Position numbers and translations under genes: made by a program
Assembly: GCA_016872795.1 (NCBI GenBank)
Contig: VGYZ01000002.1
Coordinates: forward strand, 1 to 64,000
Reading direction: 5' to 3'
DNA length: 64,000 nucleotides
From: Planctomycetota bacterium
GTDB taxonomy: Bacteria > Planctomycetota > UBA1135 > GCA-002686595
Part shown: in pieces, positions 24,798 to 32,686 of the stretch
How positions within the stretch are numbered: the first letter of the stretch is position 1
How the letters are laid out: each line of letters begins with the position of its first letter
The notes under the pieces: generated by a model
What the model saw: the letters and a program-made list of their open reading frames with translations, nothing else
What the model was told of the DNA's origin: nothing
The model's database searches: none

Positions 24798-26413
24798 AAG
24801 GGCAGCGGGGTGCCTTCGCGTCGCGTGAGGTCGGTGAAGAGCGCCTGCAGGCGGCGCGTCGTCGCCCCGACGGTGCCGTCGCCGATGCGGCGGCGGTCGA
24901 TGGCGCGCACGGGGGCGAGCTCGCCCATGGTGCCGGTCGTGAAGACCTCGTCGGCGGCGTAGAACTCGGTCAGCGAGAGACGACGCTCTCGGCACGGAAT
25001 GGCATTCGCGGCGCACAGCCCGAGCACGACGCCGCGCGTGATGCCCGGCAGACAGTGATCCGCGAACGGCGTCTGCACCTCGCCGTGGCGCACCAGGAAC
25101 AAGTTGGTCGCGTTGGTCTCGCTGACATAGCCCTCGATGTCGAGCATCACGGCATCGTCGACGCCGGCGTTGTCCGCCTCGATCTTGGCGAGGATGTTGT
25201 TGATCAGGTTGTTGTGGTGGATCTTCGAGTCCACGCACATCGGAGGATTGCGGCGCCACGAGGATGTCACGAGCTCGAGCATGCGCGTGCCGAACACGGG
25301 TGCCTTCCACTCGGCGAGCACGATCAGGCACGGCCCGAACACGTTGTTGCGCGGCGTCATGCCGCTCGTGAGCTTCTCGCCGCGCGTCAGCGTCAGCCGC
25401 ACATGGGCCTGATCGCGCATGGAGTTTCGCTCGAGCGTCTCGAACAGCGCGCGGCGAATCGCGTCGCGCGACGGACACGACTCGAAGGCCAGCGCCTTGG
25501 CGGAGCTCTCGAGGCGCTCCAAGTGCGCGTCGAGCGCGAACACGCGCCCGTCGTACACGCGCAGACCCTCCCAGCACGCGTCGCCGCCCTGCACGGAGCT
25601 GTCGAACACGCTGACCTTGGCTTCGGCGCGTGGCACGAGCTTGCCGCCGACATGCACCCAGATGTGCTCGTTGCGCGGATCGCTCAGCCGCGTGCGCGCA
25701 CGCAGCGCGCTCGCCGCGAGCTCCTCGTAGTGCGGCTGGCACTCCGCGTACAGCGCCTCGAGCCGCGCCGGAAACGGCGCACTCTTCGGCTCGTGGCGCT
25801 CGAAGCCCGTCGAGCGGTGGACGCTGTGATACCAATGCGGTGCCCACACGCCGTCCTCGGGCCGCGGTCCGCTCTTCCACGAGAGCATGGCCTCGTCGAA
25901 CGGGATCCCGAGGCGCGCGCAGAGCTGCGCGAGCACCCCGCGCGGATCGACGAGCAGTTCACGTGCATCGAGCACCACCACGGGCTGGTTGCGCGCGCGC
26001 AGCTCGCGATAGAGCTGCGTCTGCACCGCGTAGGCGGCATCGCGCAACGTGGGCTCGGGGACTTGATTCACGAGGCTCGGCAGCATGTCGCGCGGGTCGC
26101 GCGTCAGGATCACATTGGCGCAGTCGCGCAGGAACCCGCGGTCGAGGTCCACGAGGTGGTGCGCCATCTGCTTCACGAACTGCACCGGCCGGTCGCAGGG
26201 CGCGAACAGCTGCTCGCGCACCACGCGCCTCCCGTCGTTCTCCTGCGCCTGCAACACCGCGTCGCGTCCGGGATGCACGGCCCCCGAGACTCGCAGGTAG
26301 TGCGCGTAGAGCGGTTCGTCGACCACGCGCGTATCGGCGCGCTGCGCGAACGCGTACATCAGCGCCGTCGAGACATTGCGCGGGCCGGACCACAGGTGAA
26401 TGCGGAGCGTCAT
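24794..26413 (-). CDS. Fusion: sulfotransferase-like domain + class IV aminotransferase
   Basis: This 539-residue protein has two domains. Residues 1-245 resemble a P-loop sulfotransferase: IHLWSGPRNVSTALMYAFAQR is the PAPS 5'-phosphate loop, and NVILTRDPRDMLPSLVNQ the 3'-phosphate motif. Residues 246-539 are a fold-type IV PLP aminotransferase of the branched-chain/D-amino-acid type: NEHIWVHVGGKLVPRAEAKVSVFD, GDACWEGLRVYDG, the candidate PLP lysine in VDSKIHHNNL, DIEGYVSETNATNLF and FTTGTMGEL. Plant branched-chain aminotransferase-like proteins have, as I recall, a comparable layout. The N-terminal domain may be a true sulfotransferase or a repurposed P-loop; the amino-acid substrate is not decidable. 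Confidence 0.85.
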   Translation of the reverse strand: MTLRIHLWSGPRNVSTALMYAFAQRADTRVVDEPLYAHYLRVSGAVHPGRDAVLQAQENDGRRVVREQLFAPCDRPVQFVKQMAHHLVDLDRGFLRDCANVILTRDPRDMLPSLVNQVPEPTLRDAAYAVQTQLYRELRARNQPVVVLDARELLVDPRGVLAQLCARLGIPFDEAMLSWKSGPRPEDGVWAPHWYHSVHRSTGFERHEPKSAPFPARLEALYAECQPHYEELAASALRARTRLSDPRNEHIWVHVGGKLVPRAEAKVSVFDSSVQGGDACWEGLRVYDGRVFALDAHLERLESSAKALAFESCPSRDAIRRALFETLERNSMRDQAHVRLTLTRGEKLTSGMTPRNNVFGPCLIVLAEWKAPVFGTRMLELVTSSWRRNPPMCVDSKIHHNNLINNILAKIEADNAGVDDAVMLDIEGYVSETNATNLFLVRHGEVQTPFADHCLPGITRGVVLGLCAANAIPCRERRLSLTEFYAADEVFTTGTMGELAPVRAIDRRRIGDGTVGATTRRLQALFTDLTRREGTPLPF

Positions 26414-26462
26414 GGGCGTCGATTATGGAGCCGCGCGGGCGAATCTGGAATCATGGGGGGCC

Positions 26463-26978
26463 ATGCAACCCTCCTCCGCGGCGATCCCCTTCGCACTCGT
26501 GCTGCTGCGCCTCGGGCTCGGCGCGCTGCTGCTACACGAATCCAGCCAGCTATGGGCGCAGGGCATCGGGCCTTGGATCGTCGAAGAAACCGCCGAGCGC
26601 ATCGTCGGCGCTCCGGAGTGGTACGCGACCTTCGCCAACAAGCTCGTCTATCGCTTCCCCGAGCTGTTCGCACGGCTGATCGCGGGCGGCACGCTGCTCG
26701 GCGGCGTGGCGCTGTTCATCGGTGCGGCCGTGCGGCCGGCCTGTGTCGGCGTCGTGTTTCTGATGGCGAATGCGCTCATGGTAGGCCCGCGCGCCGAGCG
26801 CGAGTACATCGCACTCGTCGGCCTCGCCGCCGTCACTTGCTTGCTCGGCAACGCCGGTGTGCGCATGGGCGCCGACGCGTGGCTGCCGAGCTGGCTGAGC
26901 TGGACCTCCGCGGGCGGCGGACGTGGCAAGGGCTCCAAGAACGCGGGGCACAAGCCCGGCGCGCCGCAAGACGCATGA
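26463..26978 (+). CDS. DoxX-like small membrane protein
   Basis: This 171-residue protein has four predicted transmembrane helices: IPFALVLLRLGLGALLLH, LIAGGTLLGGVALFIGAAV, ACVGVVFLMANALMVG and YIALVGLAAVTCLLGNAGV. The first helix with its R-x-GLG motif and the overall layout resemble the DoxX/SURF4-like family, implicated in quinone-linked or redox membrane functions. The C-terminal tail is basic and Gly/Lys-rich. The ATG at 26463 sits just after a G-rich stretch. The assignment is by topology and weak motif only. Neighbours give no pathway. Confidence 0.65.
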   Translation: MQPSSAAIPFALVLLRLGLGALLLHESSQLWAQGIGPWIVEETAERIVGAPEWYATFANKLVYRFPELFARLIAGGTLLGGVALFIGAAVRPACVGVVFLMANALMVGPRAEREYIALVGLAAVTCLLGNAGVRMGADAWLPSWLSWTSAGGGRGKGSKNAGHKPGAPQDA

Positions 26979-27051
26979 GCGTCGCGACCGCCTGCTCGAT
27001 GCCCTGCGCGCCTTCCGTGATGCGCGCGTCGGCCCGCGGAGCGCGCGGCGA

Positions 27052-27333
27052 CTATTCGGACGGCCGGAGCGCGAGGTCGCCTTGAATCACGAGCTGGCAG
27101 CCGAGACGGGCGTCCTTCAGGTCGGTGCACATGGTCACCGTGTCGCGCTCGTCCGCGCTCATCGGGGCGCAGCTCTCGAGGCCCTGCTCGACCACGACGC
27201 AGCAGGTGCCGCAACTCCCCACCGTGCACCCGAAGGGCTGGGGCAGGTTTTCGGTCTGGCACAGGTCCATGTAGCGGGTCCCCGTGGGGACTTCGAAGCT
27301 GGCGCCGGTCGGGAGGAAAGTGAGCTTGGGCAT
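27052..27333 (-). CDS. [2Fe-2S] plant-type ferredoxin
   Basis: This 93-residue electron carrier has the cysteine pattern FGCTVGSCGTCCVVV followed by a distant Cys in LGCQLVIQG, the C-x4-C-x2-C ... C ligand set of plant-type ferredoxins, with an adjacent extra Cys. The ATG at 27333 gives MPKLTFLPTG; an ATG two codons earlier (27339) is equally possible. It stands alone, convergent with the DoxX-like gene and divergent from the histidine phosphatase gene, so its partner reductase or oxygenase is not indicated. Confidence 0.88.
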   Translation of the reverse strand: MPKLTFLPTGASFEVPTGTRYMDLCQTENLPQPFGCTVGSCGTCCVVVEQGLESCAPMSADERDTVTMCTDLKDARLGCQLVIQGDLALRPSE

Positions 27334-27446
27334 GGCCATCGCGCGGAGGGGGATGAAACCTCGCGTGCGCGAGAGAGTAGGGCGGGCGCGGGAGGCTCGC
27401 AAGAGCGAGCGCGAAGCGCCGCGGCCCTGCGAGTAGGCTGCACGCC

Positions 27447-28127
27447 ATGACCCAAGGCCCGCCCGCGCTCGAGCGTCCACGCCGCCCCCACCGTGGCTCG
27501 GGCACCGGCGCGCAGGTGTGGATCTTCCGCCACGGAGAAGTGGCAGAGCAGTTTCTGGGTCTGGCCTACGGCGGCATGGATGTACCGCTTTCGGAGTCGG
27601 GCCAGCGCGAGAGCCTCGCGCTCGCGGCGCGCTTTGCCGCCGTCCCGTTCCGCGCCGTGGTCGCCTCGACGCTCGTGCGCGCGCGCGCGCTCGGCCTTGC
27701 GCTGGCGCAGGCGAGCGGCGCTCCGCTCGAGACCGCGCCGGGTCTGGTCGAGATCTTCCGCGGCCGCTTCCAAGGGCGGCCGATGAAGGAGCTGCTCGCG
27801 CAGCACGAGGCCGAGCTCGCGGCGATCTACGACGACCCGTGGAACTACCGGGCGCACGGCGGCGAGACGGACGCGGATGTGCTCGCGCGCGCGTGGCCGG
27901 TGCTCGAGAGCGCGCTGGCGCGCCACGGCGGACCGCTGGCGATCGCCTGCCACTACAATGTGGTGCGCAACCTCGTGGCGCACGCGCTCGGGCTCGAGCC
28001 CCACGCGAGCTTCCGCTTGCGCGTGGATCTCACGGCCGGAGTGCTGCTCGAGGACGCGCCCGGCGGCTGGCGACTGCTGCGCGCCAATGTGCGCTCGCCC
28101 GGACGCGCGCGCGCCGCTACAAGATGA
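27447..28127 (+). CDS. Histidine phosphatase superfamily protein
   Basis: This 226-residue protein contains the phospho-His motif WIFRHGEV (RHG) near residue 28 and the family pattern SESGQRESLALAARF with VVASTLVRARALG. A partner Glu lies in GLVEIFRGRFQGRP and the second catalytic His in LAIACHYNVVRNLVAHAL. Related proteins act on phosphoglycerates, cobalamin precursors (CobC) or small phosphate esters. The substrate cannot be read, and CHYNVVR in place of the usual SHG is slightly atypical. The last codons overlap the next gene (ATGA), so a role linked to that membrane glycosyltransferase-like protein is plausible. Confidence 0.8.
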   Translation: MTQGPPALERPRRPHRGSGTGAQVWIFRHGEVAEQFLGLAYGGMDVPLSESGQRESLALAARFAAVPFRAVVASTLVRARALGLALAQASGAPLETAPGLVEIFRGRFQGRPMKELLAQHEAELAAIYDDPWNYRAHGGETDADVLARAWPVLESALARHGGPLAIACHYNVVRNLVAHALGLEPHASFRLRVDLTAGVLLEDAPGGWRLLRANVRSPGRARAATR

Positions 28128-29710
28128 GCATGGCCGCCGCGCGCTCCGCTCACGCCGAAGTGCCCCGCTCGCGCCTCGACACGGCGCTGCTGGCGGTCCT
28201 CGTCGCAGCGCTGGTGCTGCTCGCGCTGAAGTGCGCTTGGGCCTGCGACGACGCCTACATCACGTTCCGCGTCGTCGACAACCTGGTCGAAGGCCACGGC
28301 CCGCGCTGGAACGTGGCCGAGCGCGTGCAGGCCTACACGAATCCGCTGTGGATGGCGCTCGTGAGCCTGCCCTACGCGCTGACGCGCGAGCCCTACTACA
28401 CGTCGATCGCACTGTCGCTCGCGCTCACCGCCGCCACGGGGCTCTTGCTCGCGCTGCGCGCCGCGCGCGACGTCGCGGGCGCCGCGCTCGCGCTGTGCGT
28501 GCTCGCTGGCTCGAAGGCCTTCGTCGACTTCTCGACCTCGGGCCTCGAGAACCCGCTGCTGCACTTCGCGCTGCTCGGCGCCCTCACTACGGCTTTCTCA
28601 AAGGAGCCCGATCGGCGCCGCTCGCTCAAGCTCGCGCTGTGGAGCTCGGCCGTGGCGCTCACGCGCCTCGACGCGCTCGCGCTGCTCGCGCCCGTGCTCG
28701 CGGCGCACGCTTGGCAGGAGCGCTCGCGCCGCGCGCTCGCGGGGCTCGCGCTCGGCTTCCTGCCACTCGTCGCGTGGGAATTGTTCTCGCTCCTTTACTA
28801 CGGCGCCTTGATCCCCAACTCGGCCATCTCCAAGCTCTCGAGCGGCATCCCCGCGTCCGAGCTCGCCACGCAGGGGCTCGCCTACCTCGCCGATTCGCTC
28901 GCACTCGATCCGCTGACCTTGTGCGCCATCGCCGCGGCGGTGGCCGTCGCAGTCTGGAAGCGCGAGCTCGCACAGCTCGCCGTCGCGCTCGGGATCCTGC
29001 TGCACCTCGCCTACATCGCGCGCGTCGGCGGGGACTTCATGAGTGGCCGCTTCCTCACCGCGCCCCTGCTCGCCGCAGCGTGGATTCTCGCCACCGCCCG
29101 GCTCGATGTGCGCGTCGCCGGCTCGCTCGCGCTCGCCGCGCTCGCGCTCGTCTCGCTCTCGCCGCGCTCGCCGCTGCGCGCCAATGTCGACTACGCGCAG
29201 GGGCGCCGCAGTGCCGAGTTCATCGCACCCACCGGCATCGCCGACGAGCGCGGCTACTGGCACTCCGTCGCGGGGCTGTTCGGCTCGAATCGCGCGCTCG
29301 AAGGCAAGCTGCACATCACCAAGGGCCACCCGCTGGCGAAGTCGCTGCGCGAGAACGGGCCGCAGGTCTCGCTCGCGGAAGGCATCGGCTACCTCGGCTA
29401 CTGGAGCGGTCCGGGGATCTTCCTCGTCGATCCCATGGGACTCTCCGACGCGCTGCTCGCGCGTCTGCCGATCTATGTCGACGGCGCGTTCGTCGAGCCC
29501 CAGAAGAACGCCGCCAACGCGTCGCGCGGCTGGCGCGTGGGTCACTACTACCGTCAACTCCCAGCGGGGTATCTGGAGTCGCTCTCCGACCCCTCTCGCG
29601 GGCTCGACGATCCAGCGCTGCAGACCCTGCGCGAGGAACTCGACCTCGTGACGCGCGCGCCGCTCTTCGCTCCGGGCCGGATCGCGGCCATCGCGCGCTC
29701 GGCCTTCTGA
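28124..29710 (+). CDS. GT-C-type polytopic membrane glycosyltransferase-like protein
   Basis: This 528-residue multi-spanning protein starts with a basic N-terminus and TM1. The acidic motif CDDAYITFRVVDN (Asp42-Asp43) in the first external loop follows, then VQAYTNPLWM. A DD/DE pair after TM1 is the catalytic signature of GT-C polyprenyl-phosphosugar transferases, and this block resembles mycobacterial AftB-like proteins. About ten helices follow and a soluble C-terminal region (from about 355). It is translationally coupled (ATGA) to the phosphatase gene and ends 7 bp before the convergent sulfatase-like gene. A surface-glycan transferase is likely; donor and acceptor are unknown. Confidence 0.7.
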   Translation: MSMAAARSAHAEVPRSRLDTALLAVLVAALVLLALKCAWACDDAYITFRVVDNLVEGHGPRWNVAERVQAYTNPLWMALVSLPYALTREPYYTSIALSLALTAATGLLLALRAARDVAGAALALCVLAGSKAFVDFSTSGLENPLLHFALLGALTTAFSKEPDRRRSLKLALWSSAVALTRLDALALLAPVLAAHAWQERSRRALAGLALGFLPLVAWELFSLLYYGALIPNSAISKLSSGIPASELATQGLAYLADSLALDPLTLCAIAAAVAVAVWKRELAQLAVALGILLHLAYIARVGGDFMSGRFLTAPLLAAAWILATARLDVRVAGSLALAALALVSLSPRSPLRANVDYAQGRRSAEFIAPTGIADERGYWHSVAGLFGSNRALEGKLHITKGHPLAKSLRENGPQVSLAEGIGYLGYWSGPGIFLVDPMGLSDALLARLPIYVDGAFVEPQKNAANASRGWRVGHYYRQLPAGYLESLSDPSRGLDDPALQTLREELDLVTRAPLFAPGRIAAIARSAF

Positions 29711-29717
29711 GCACGCC

Positions 29718-31166
29718 TCACTCGCGCGCGCGATCCCAGTCGTTGGGATGAAGACGCCGGCGCAGCGCCTCGACCTCGGCGTCCCAGCTCGCGAAGCCCT
29801 CGCGCGCGAGCGCGGCCACGGCCTCATCGAAGGCGACCGGCGCAAAGCGCGCGTGAACGCCCGCCGAGGCGCGGCGCGAGAGGACGATCCGCGGCGAGGG
29901 GGCCGCGGGCGCGGGGCCGCCGTACCACGAGCGCACCAGGAGCTCGGTCGCTGCGGTCCACGGCTCGCTCTCTTCGAACGCGAAGTCGTCGCCGCAGGCC
30001 AGCCAGCCCTCGAACAGGGCGCAGCTGGCGAACGCGAGGCGGCGCGCTCGCGCGGTGGCGTCGGAGAGCACCGAAGCGAGCGACACGCCCTGCATGTCGG
30101 GCGGCACGCTCGCGCCGCACAGGGACAGCACCGTCGGCGCCACATCGACGAGGCTCGCGACGGACGAGCGGGTGGCGCCCGGATCGAAGCGTCGCCCCGC
30201 GGCGGGACGGATCACGAGCGGGACGGAGAGATCCACGGGGTCGAGCGTGCCGCTGTCCCCGATCAGCCCTGACTCGCCGAAGGAGATGCCGCGCGTGCCG
30301 CACACGACCACGGTCGTGTCGCCCAGTAGCCCGCGCCGCCGCAGGGAGTCGATGCACACGCCGATCGCGGCGTCGATGCGCGCGAGCGCGCCGTCGTAGC
30401 TCGCCTCGTGCTCGCCGAGCGTGCGAGCGCCGCCCGCAGCTCGCGAGCGCGGCAGCGCGTGGAACACATGCTCGCCGTCCCCCACCGGCGGCACGGCTTC
30501 CAGACTCGGCCGGGGCACGAAGCGCTGATCCCCCGGCGCGGTTGGATCCCAGCCCAAGCCCTCGAGGCCGCCGAAGTGCAGGAACGCGAACCAGCGCTCG
30601 TCCTGCGCTCGACCCAAGATCCAGCTCGAGAAGCGCTCCGCGAGCTCCTCCGGCGAAGGACGGCGCAGCGTGGCATCGTCGTTGCGCTGCACGCCCTGAA
30701 ACTCCTCGAAGCCGCGCGCGAGGCCGAGTGCCGGACCGAGCTGCGGGTGGTCGACGAACGCGGCCGTCGCATGGCCGATGGCAAGCAGCTCCTGCGCGAG
30801 GTGCGGCGCCTCGCGCGGCAGGTTCCAGTACGAGAGCGTCGCGCCCTGCACATCCGGGGGCAGAACGCGCTGCGCGATGCGCGCGTCGCAGCCCGAGAGC
30901 AGTGCGGCGTTCGACGGCAGGATCGCGCTCGCCGAGCTCCACGCGTTCGAGAAGCGCACGCCCTCGCCCGCGAGCGCATCGATCACCGGCGTCGTCGCAC
31001 GGTCGTAGCCATAGCATGTGACATGGTCCGCGCGCAGGCTGTCGATGGCGACCAGCAGCACTCCGCCTCGGCCGAACTCGCCCGCGGGCTGCGGTGCACA
31101 GGCGAACAGCGCCGCGAACGGCGCGGCGAGGAGCGGAACGGCGGCGAGGCGCATACGCTCCAGCAT
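29718..31166 (-). CDS. Sulfatase-superfamily lipoprotein, catalytic residues lost
   Basis: This 482-residue protein has a signal peptide with a lipobox-like end (AALFAC, Cys23), then an alkaline-phosphatase-superfamily fold: VLLVAIDSLRADHVTCYGYDRATTPVIDALAGEG. Asp42 and Asp47 fit the first metal ligands. The nucleophile block reads SASAILPSNAALLSG, with Ile82 where Cys, Ser or Thr stands. The usual ADHGE block reads CGTRGISFGESG (Thr291-Arg292), losing the Asp and His ligands, and the mid-protein HYMDPH-type block reads FLHFGGLEG. It is therefore probably a binding pseudoenzyme. An alternative start is the ATG at 31154. It lies 20 bp downstream of the sirtuin gene. Confidence 0.8.
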   Translation of the reverse strand: MLERMRLAAVPLLAAPFAALFACAPQPAGEFGRGGVLLVAIDSLRADHVTCYGYDRATTPVIDALAGEGVRFSNAWSSASAILPSNAALLSGCDARIAQRVLPPDVQGATLSYWNLPREAPHLAQELLAIGHATAAFVDHPQLGPALGLARGFEEFQGVQRNDDATLRRPSPEELAERFSSWILGRAQDERWFAFLHFGGLEGLGWDPTAPGDQRFVPRPSLEAVPPVGDGEHVFHALPRSRAAGGARTLGEHEASYDGALARIDAAIGVCIDSLRRRGLLGDTTVVVCGTRGISFGESGLIGDSGTLDPVDLSVPLVIRPAAGRRFDPGATRSSVASLVDVAPTVLSLCGASVPPDMQGVSLASVLSDATARARRLAFASCALFEGWLACGDDFAFEESEPWTAATELLVRSWYGGPAPAAPSPRIVLSRRASAGVHARFAPVAFDEAVAALAREGFASWDAEVEALRRRLHPNDWDRARE

Positions 31167-31186
31167 CCGGCAAGCGACCGCGCGGC

Positions 31187-31894
31187 TCAAGGGAGCAGCG
31201 CCGCGAGCTCCCGGCACAGGGCCGGGACGGCCTCGCACGCGCGCCCCGGTCGAAACGCGTCGACATGCCGCAGGTTGGCGGGCTCGTCGAGGCTCTGGAC
31301 GATGGTGTGAGCACCCTCGGAGCGCGCGATCTCGATCAACCCGGCGGCCGGATACACGAGCCCGCTCGTGCCGATCGCGACGAAGTGCGTGCACTTCTCT
31401 GCCCACTGCGCGAGCTCCTCCGAGCGCGGCACGAGCTCGCCGAACCAGACGATGTCGGGGCGCAGGCGCTCCGCGCCGCAGGCCGCGCAGGGAACGAACA
31501 TCTCCGGGTCCAGTCGCTCGAGGTCCCTCACTCGCGTTCCGCAGCGCTCGCAGCGCAGCCACTCGAGCTCGCCGTGCATGTGCACCGCCTGGGAGCCCGC
31601 TCGCTCGTGCAGATTGTCGACATTCTGGGTGACGAGCCGGAACTCGACCCCATGCTGCGCGCACGCACGCTCGAGTTCCGCCAGCGCTCGGTGGGCCGCG
31701 TTGGGCTCGACGCCGCCGAGCGCTGCGCGCCGCAGCTGGTAGAAGCGCCACACCAGCCGCGGATTGCGGCGCCAGCCGTGCGGGCTCGCGACCTCCTCGA
31801 TCGCGTGTCCCTCCCACAGTCCATCGACGCCGCGGAATGTCGCGAGCCCGGAGTCCGCCGAGACCCCGGCGCCCGTGAGTACGAGAATTCGCAT
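31187..31894 (-). CDS. cobB: Sir2 NAD-dependent deacylase, class III (CobB/SIRT5-like)
   Basis: This 235-residue sirtuin removes acyl groups from lysines using NAD+. It has LVLTGAGVSADSGLATFRG (NAD loop), VTQNVDNLHERAGS, catalytic His in HMHGELE, two zinc Cys pairs (CERC and CAAC), and the GTSGLVYPAAGL pocket. The YxxR signature of class III members is present in FYQLRR (Tyr52, Arg55), predicting preference for succinyl or malonyl lysine. Residues are as expected, with no truncation. It sits between batE-like and sulfatase-like genes on the same strand, 9 bp after the former, and is probably co-transcribed. Confidence 0.93.
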   Translation of the reverse strand: MRILVLTGAGVSADSGLATFRGVDGLWEGHAIEEVASPHGWRRNPRLVWRFYQLRRAALGGVEPNAAHRALAELERACAQHGVEFRLVTQNVDNLHERAGSQAVHMHGELEWLRCERCGTRVRDLERLDPEMFVPCAACGAERLRPDIVWFGELVPRSEELAQWAEKCTHFVAIGTSGLVYPAAGLIEIARSEGAHTIVQSLDEPANLRHVDAFRPGRACEAVPALCRELAALLP

Positions 31895-31903
31895 CGGGCA
31901 GCG

Positions 31904-32686
31904 TCAGCGCCAAGGTGCGCGCAAGGCGATCGCGCCGGTGTCCGCGATCCAGCCCGTCGCGCCCTCCGCGGTGCGAACGCGCCACCAGCCCGGCAAGGCA
32001 TCCGTGCGCTCGACCTCGCTCGCGGGCGAGAGTCGCGCGACGAGGGCGGCCTCCGTGCGCGGTTCGGAGAGCAAGGGCGCGCCCTCCGGCTGCACGACGA
32101 ACAGCGTGTCTCGCTGCGCATGCCGCAGTTGCCATGTCCACGGCACGGCCGCGAGCGCGAGCAGGGCGAGCAGCACGAGGGCGCACGCCCGCGGCAGGGC
32201 CCCGCCACGCAGCGCCTCCCAACCGAGCACGAGCGCGAGCGACAGCAGCAGCGCGAGCAGCGCGCGCTCGCACTCCGGCAGGGTCCACGACGACGCGAAG
32301 CGCCGGGCCGTCGCGGTGAGATCGCCGCGGTCCGCGGGCTCGAGACCCGCTTCGCGCCGCACGAACTCGAGGTTGTGCCACAATGTCTCGTCGCGCGGTG
32401 CGAGGCGCAGCGCGGCCGTGTAGCGCGCAGCGGCCTCGAGCGGGCGGCGCAGCCGAAACGCCGCGTTGCCGAGGTTCCGCTGCGCCGCCACCGGACCGAT
32501 CGTCGCGGATGCACGCTCGTCGAGCTCGAGCCGCCAGAGCTCGTGCGCGAGCTCGTACGAACCGGCGCGGTAGGCCTCGAGCGCGCGCTCCGCGTTCGAG
32601 CCCGGCGCCACCTGAGACGAGGCGGGCAGGCACCACGCGAGCACGAGCCACAAGGCCGCCCACAAGCGCAGCACGATCGCGCTCAC
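31904..32686 (-). CDS. batE: BatE-like TPR protein with C-terminal SH3 domain
   Basis: This 260-residue protein has an N-terminal signal anchor (IVLRLWAALWLVLAWCL), then TPR-like helices (about 35-105, with GNAAFRLRRPLEAAARYTAALRLAP). Two hydrophobic segments follow (about 140-185), then a bacterial SH3-like domain (about 200-255, LPGWWRVRTAEGATGWI). BatE is the last member of the Bacteroides aerotolerance cassette. It begins at a GTG in a 4-bp GTGA overlap with batD, so the two are translationally coupled. The SH3 domain hints at contact with peptidoglycan or a partner protein. Molecular function of the family is still poorly defined. Confidence 0.82.
   Translation of the reverse strand: MSAIVLRLWAALWLVLAWCLPASSQVAPGSNAERALEAYRAGSYELAHELWRLELDERASATIGPVAAQRNLGNAAFRLRRPLEAAARYTAALRLAPRDETLWHNLEFVRREAGLEPADRGDLTATARRFASSWTLPECERALLALLLSLALVLGWEALRGGALPRACALVLLALLALAAVPWTWQLRHAQRDTLFVVQPEGAPLLSEPRTEAALVARLSPASEVERTDALPGWWRVRTAEGATGWIADTGAIALRAPWR

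Noticed and set aside
30301-31000. The sulfatase-like gene as an active arylsulfatase
   Set aside because: The nucleophile and the Asp-His metal ligands are missing, so I did not assign enzymatic activity.
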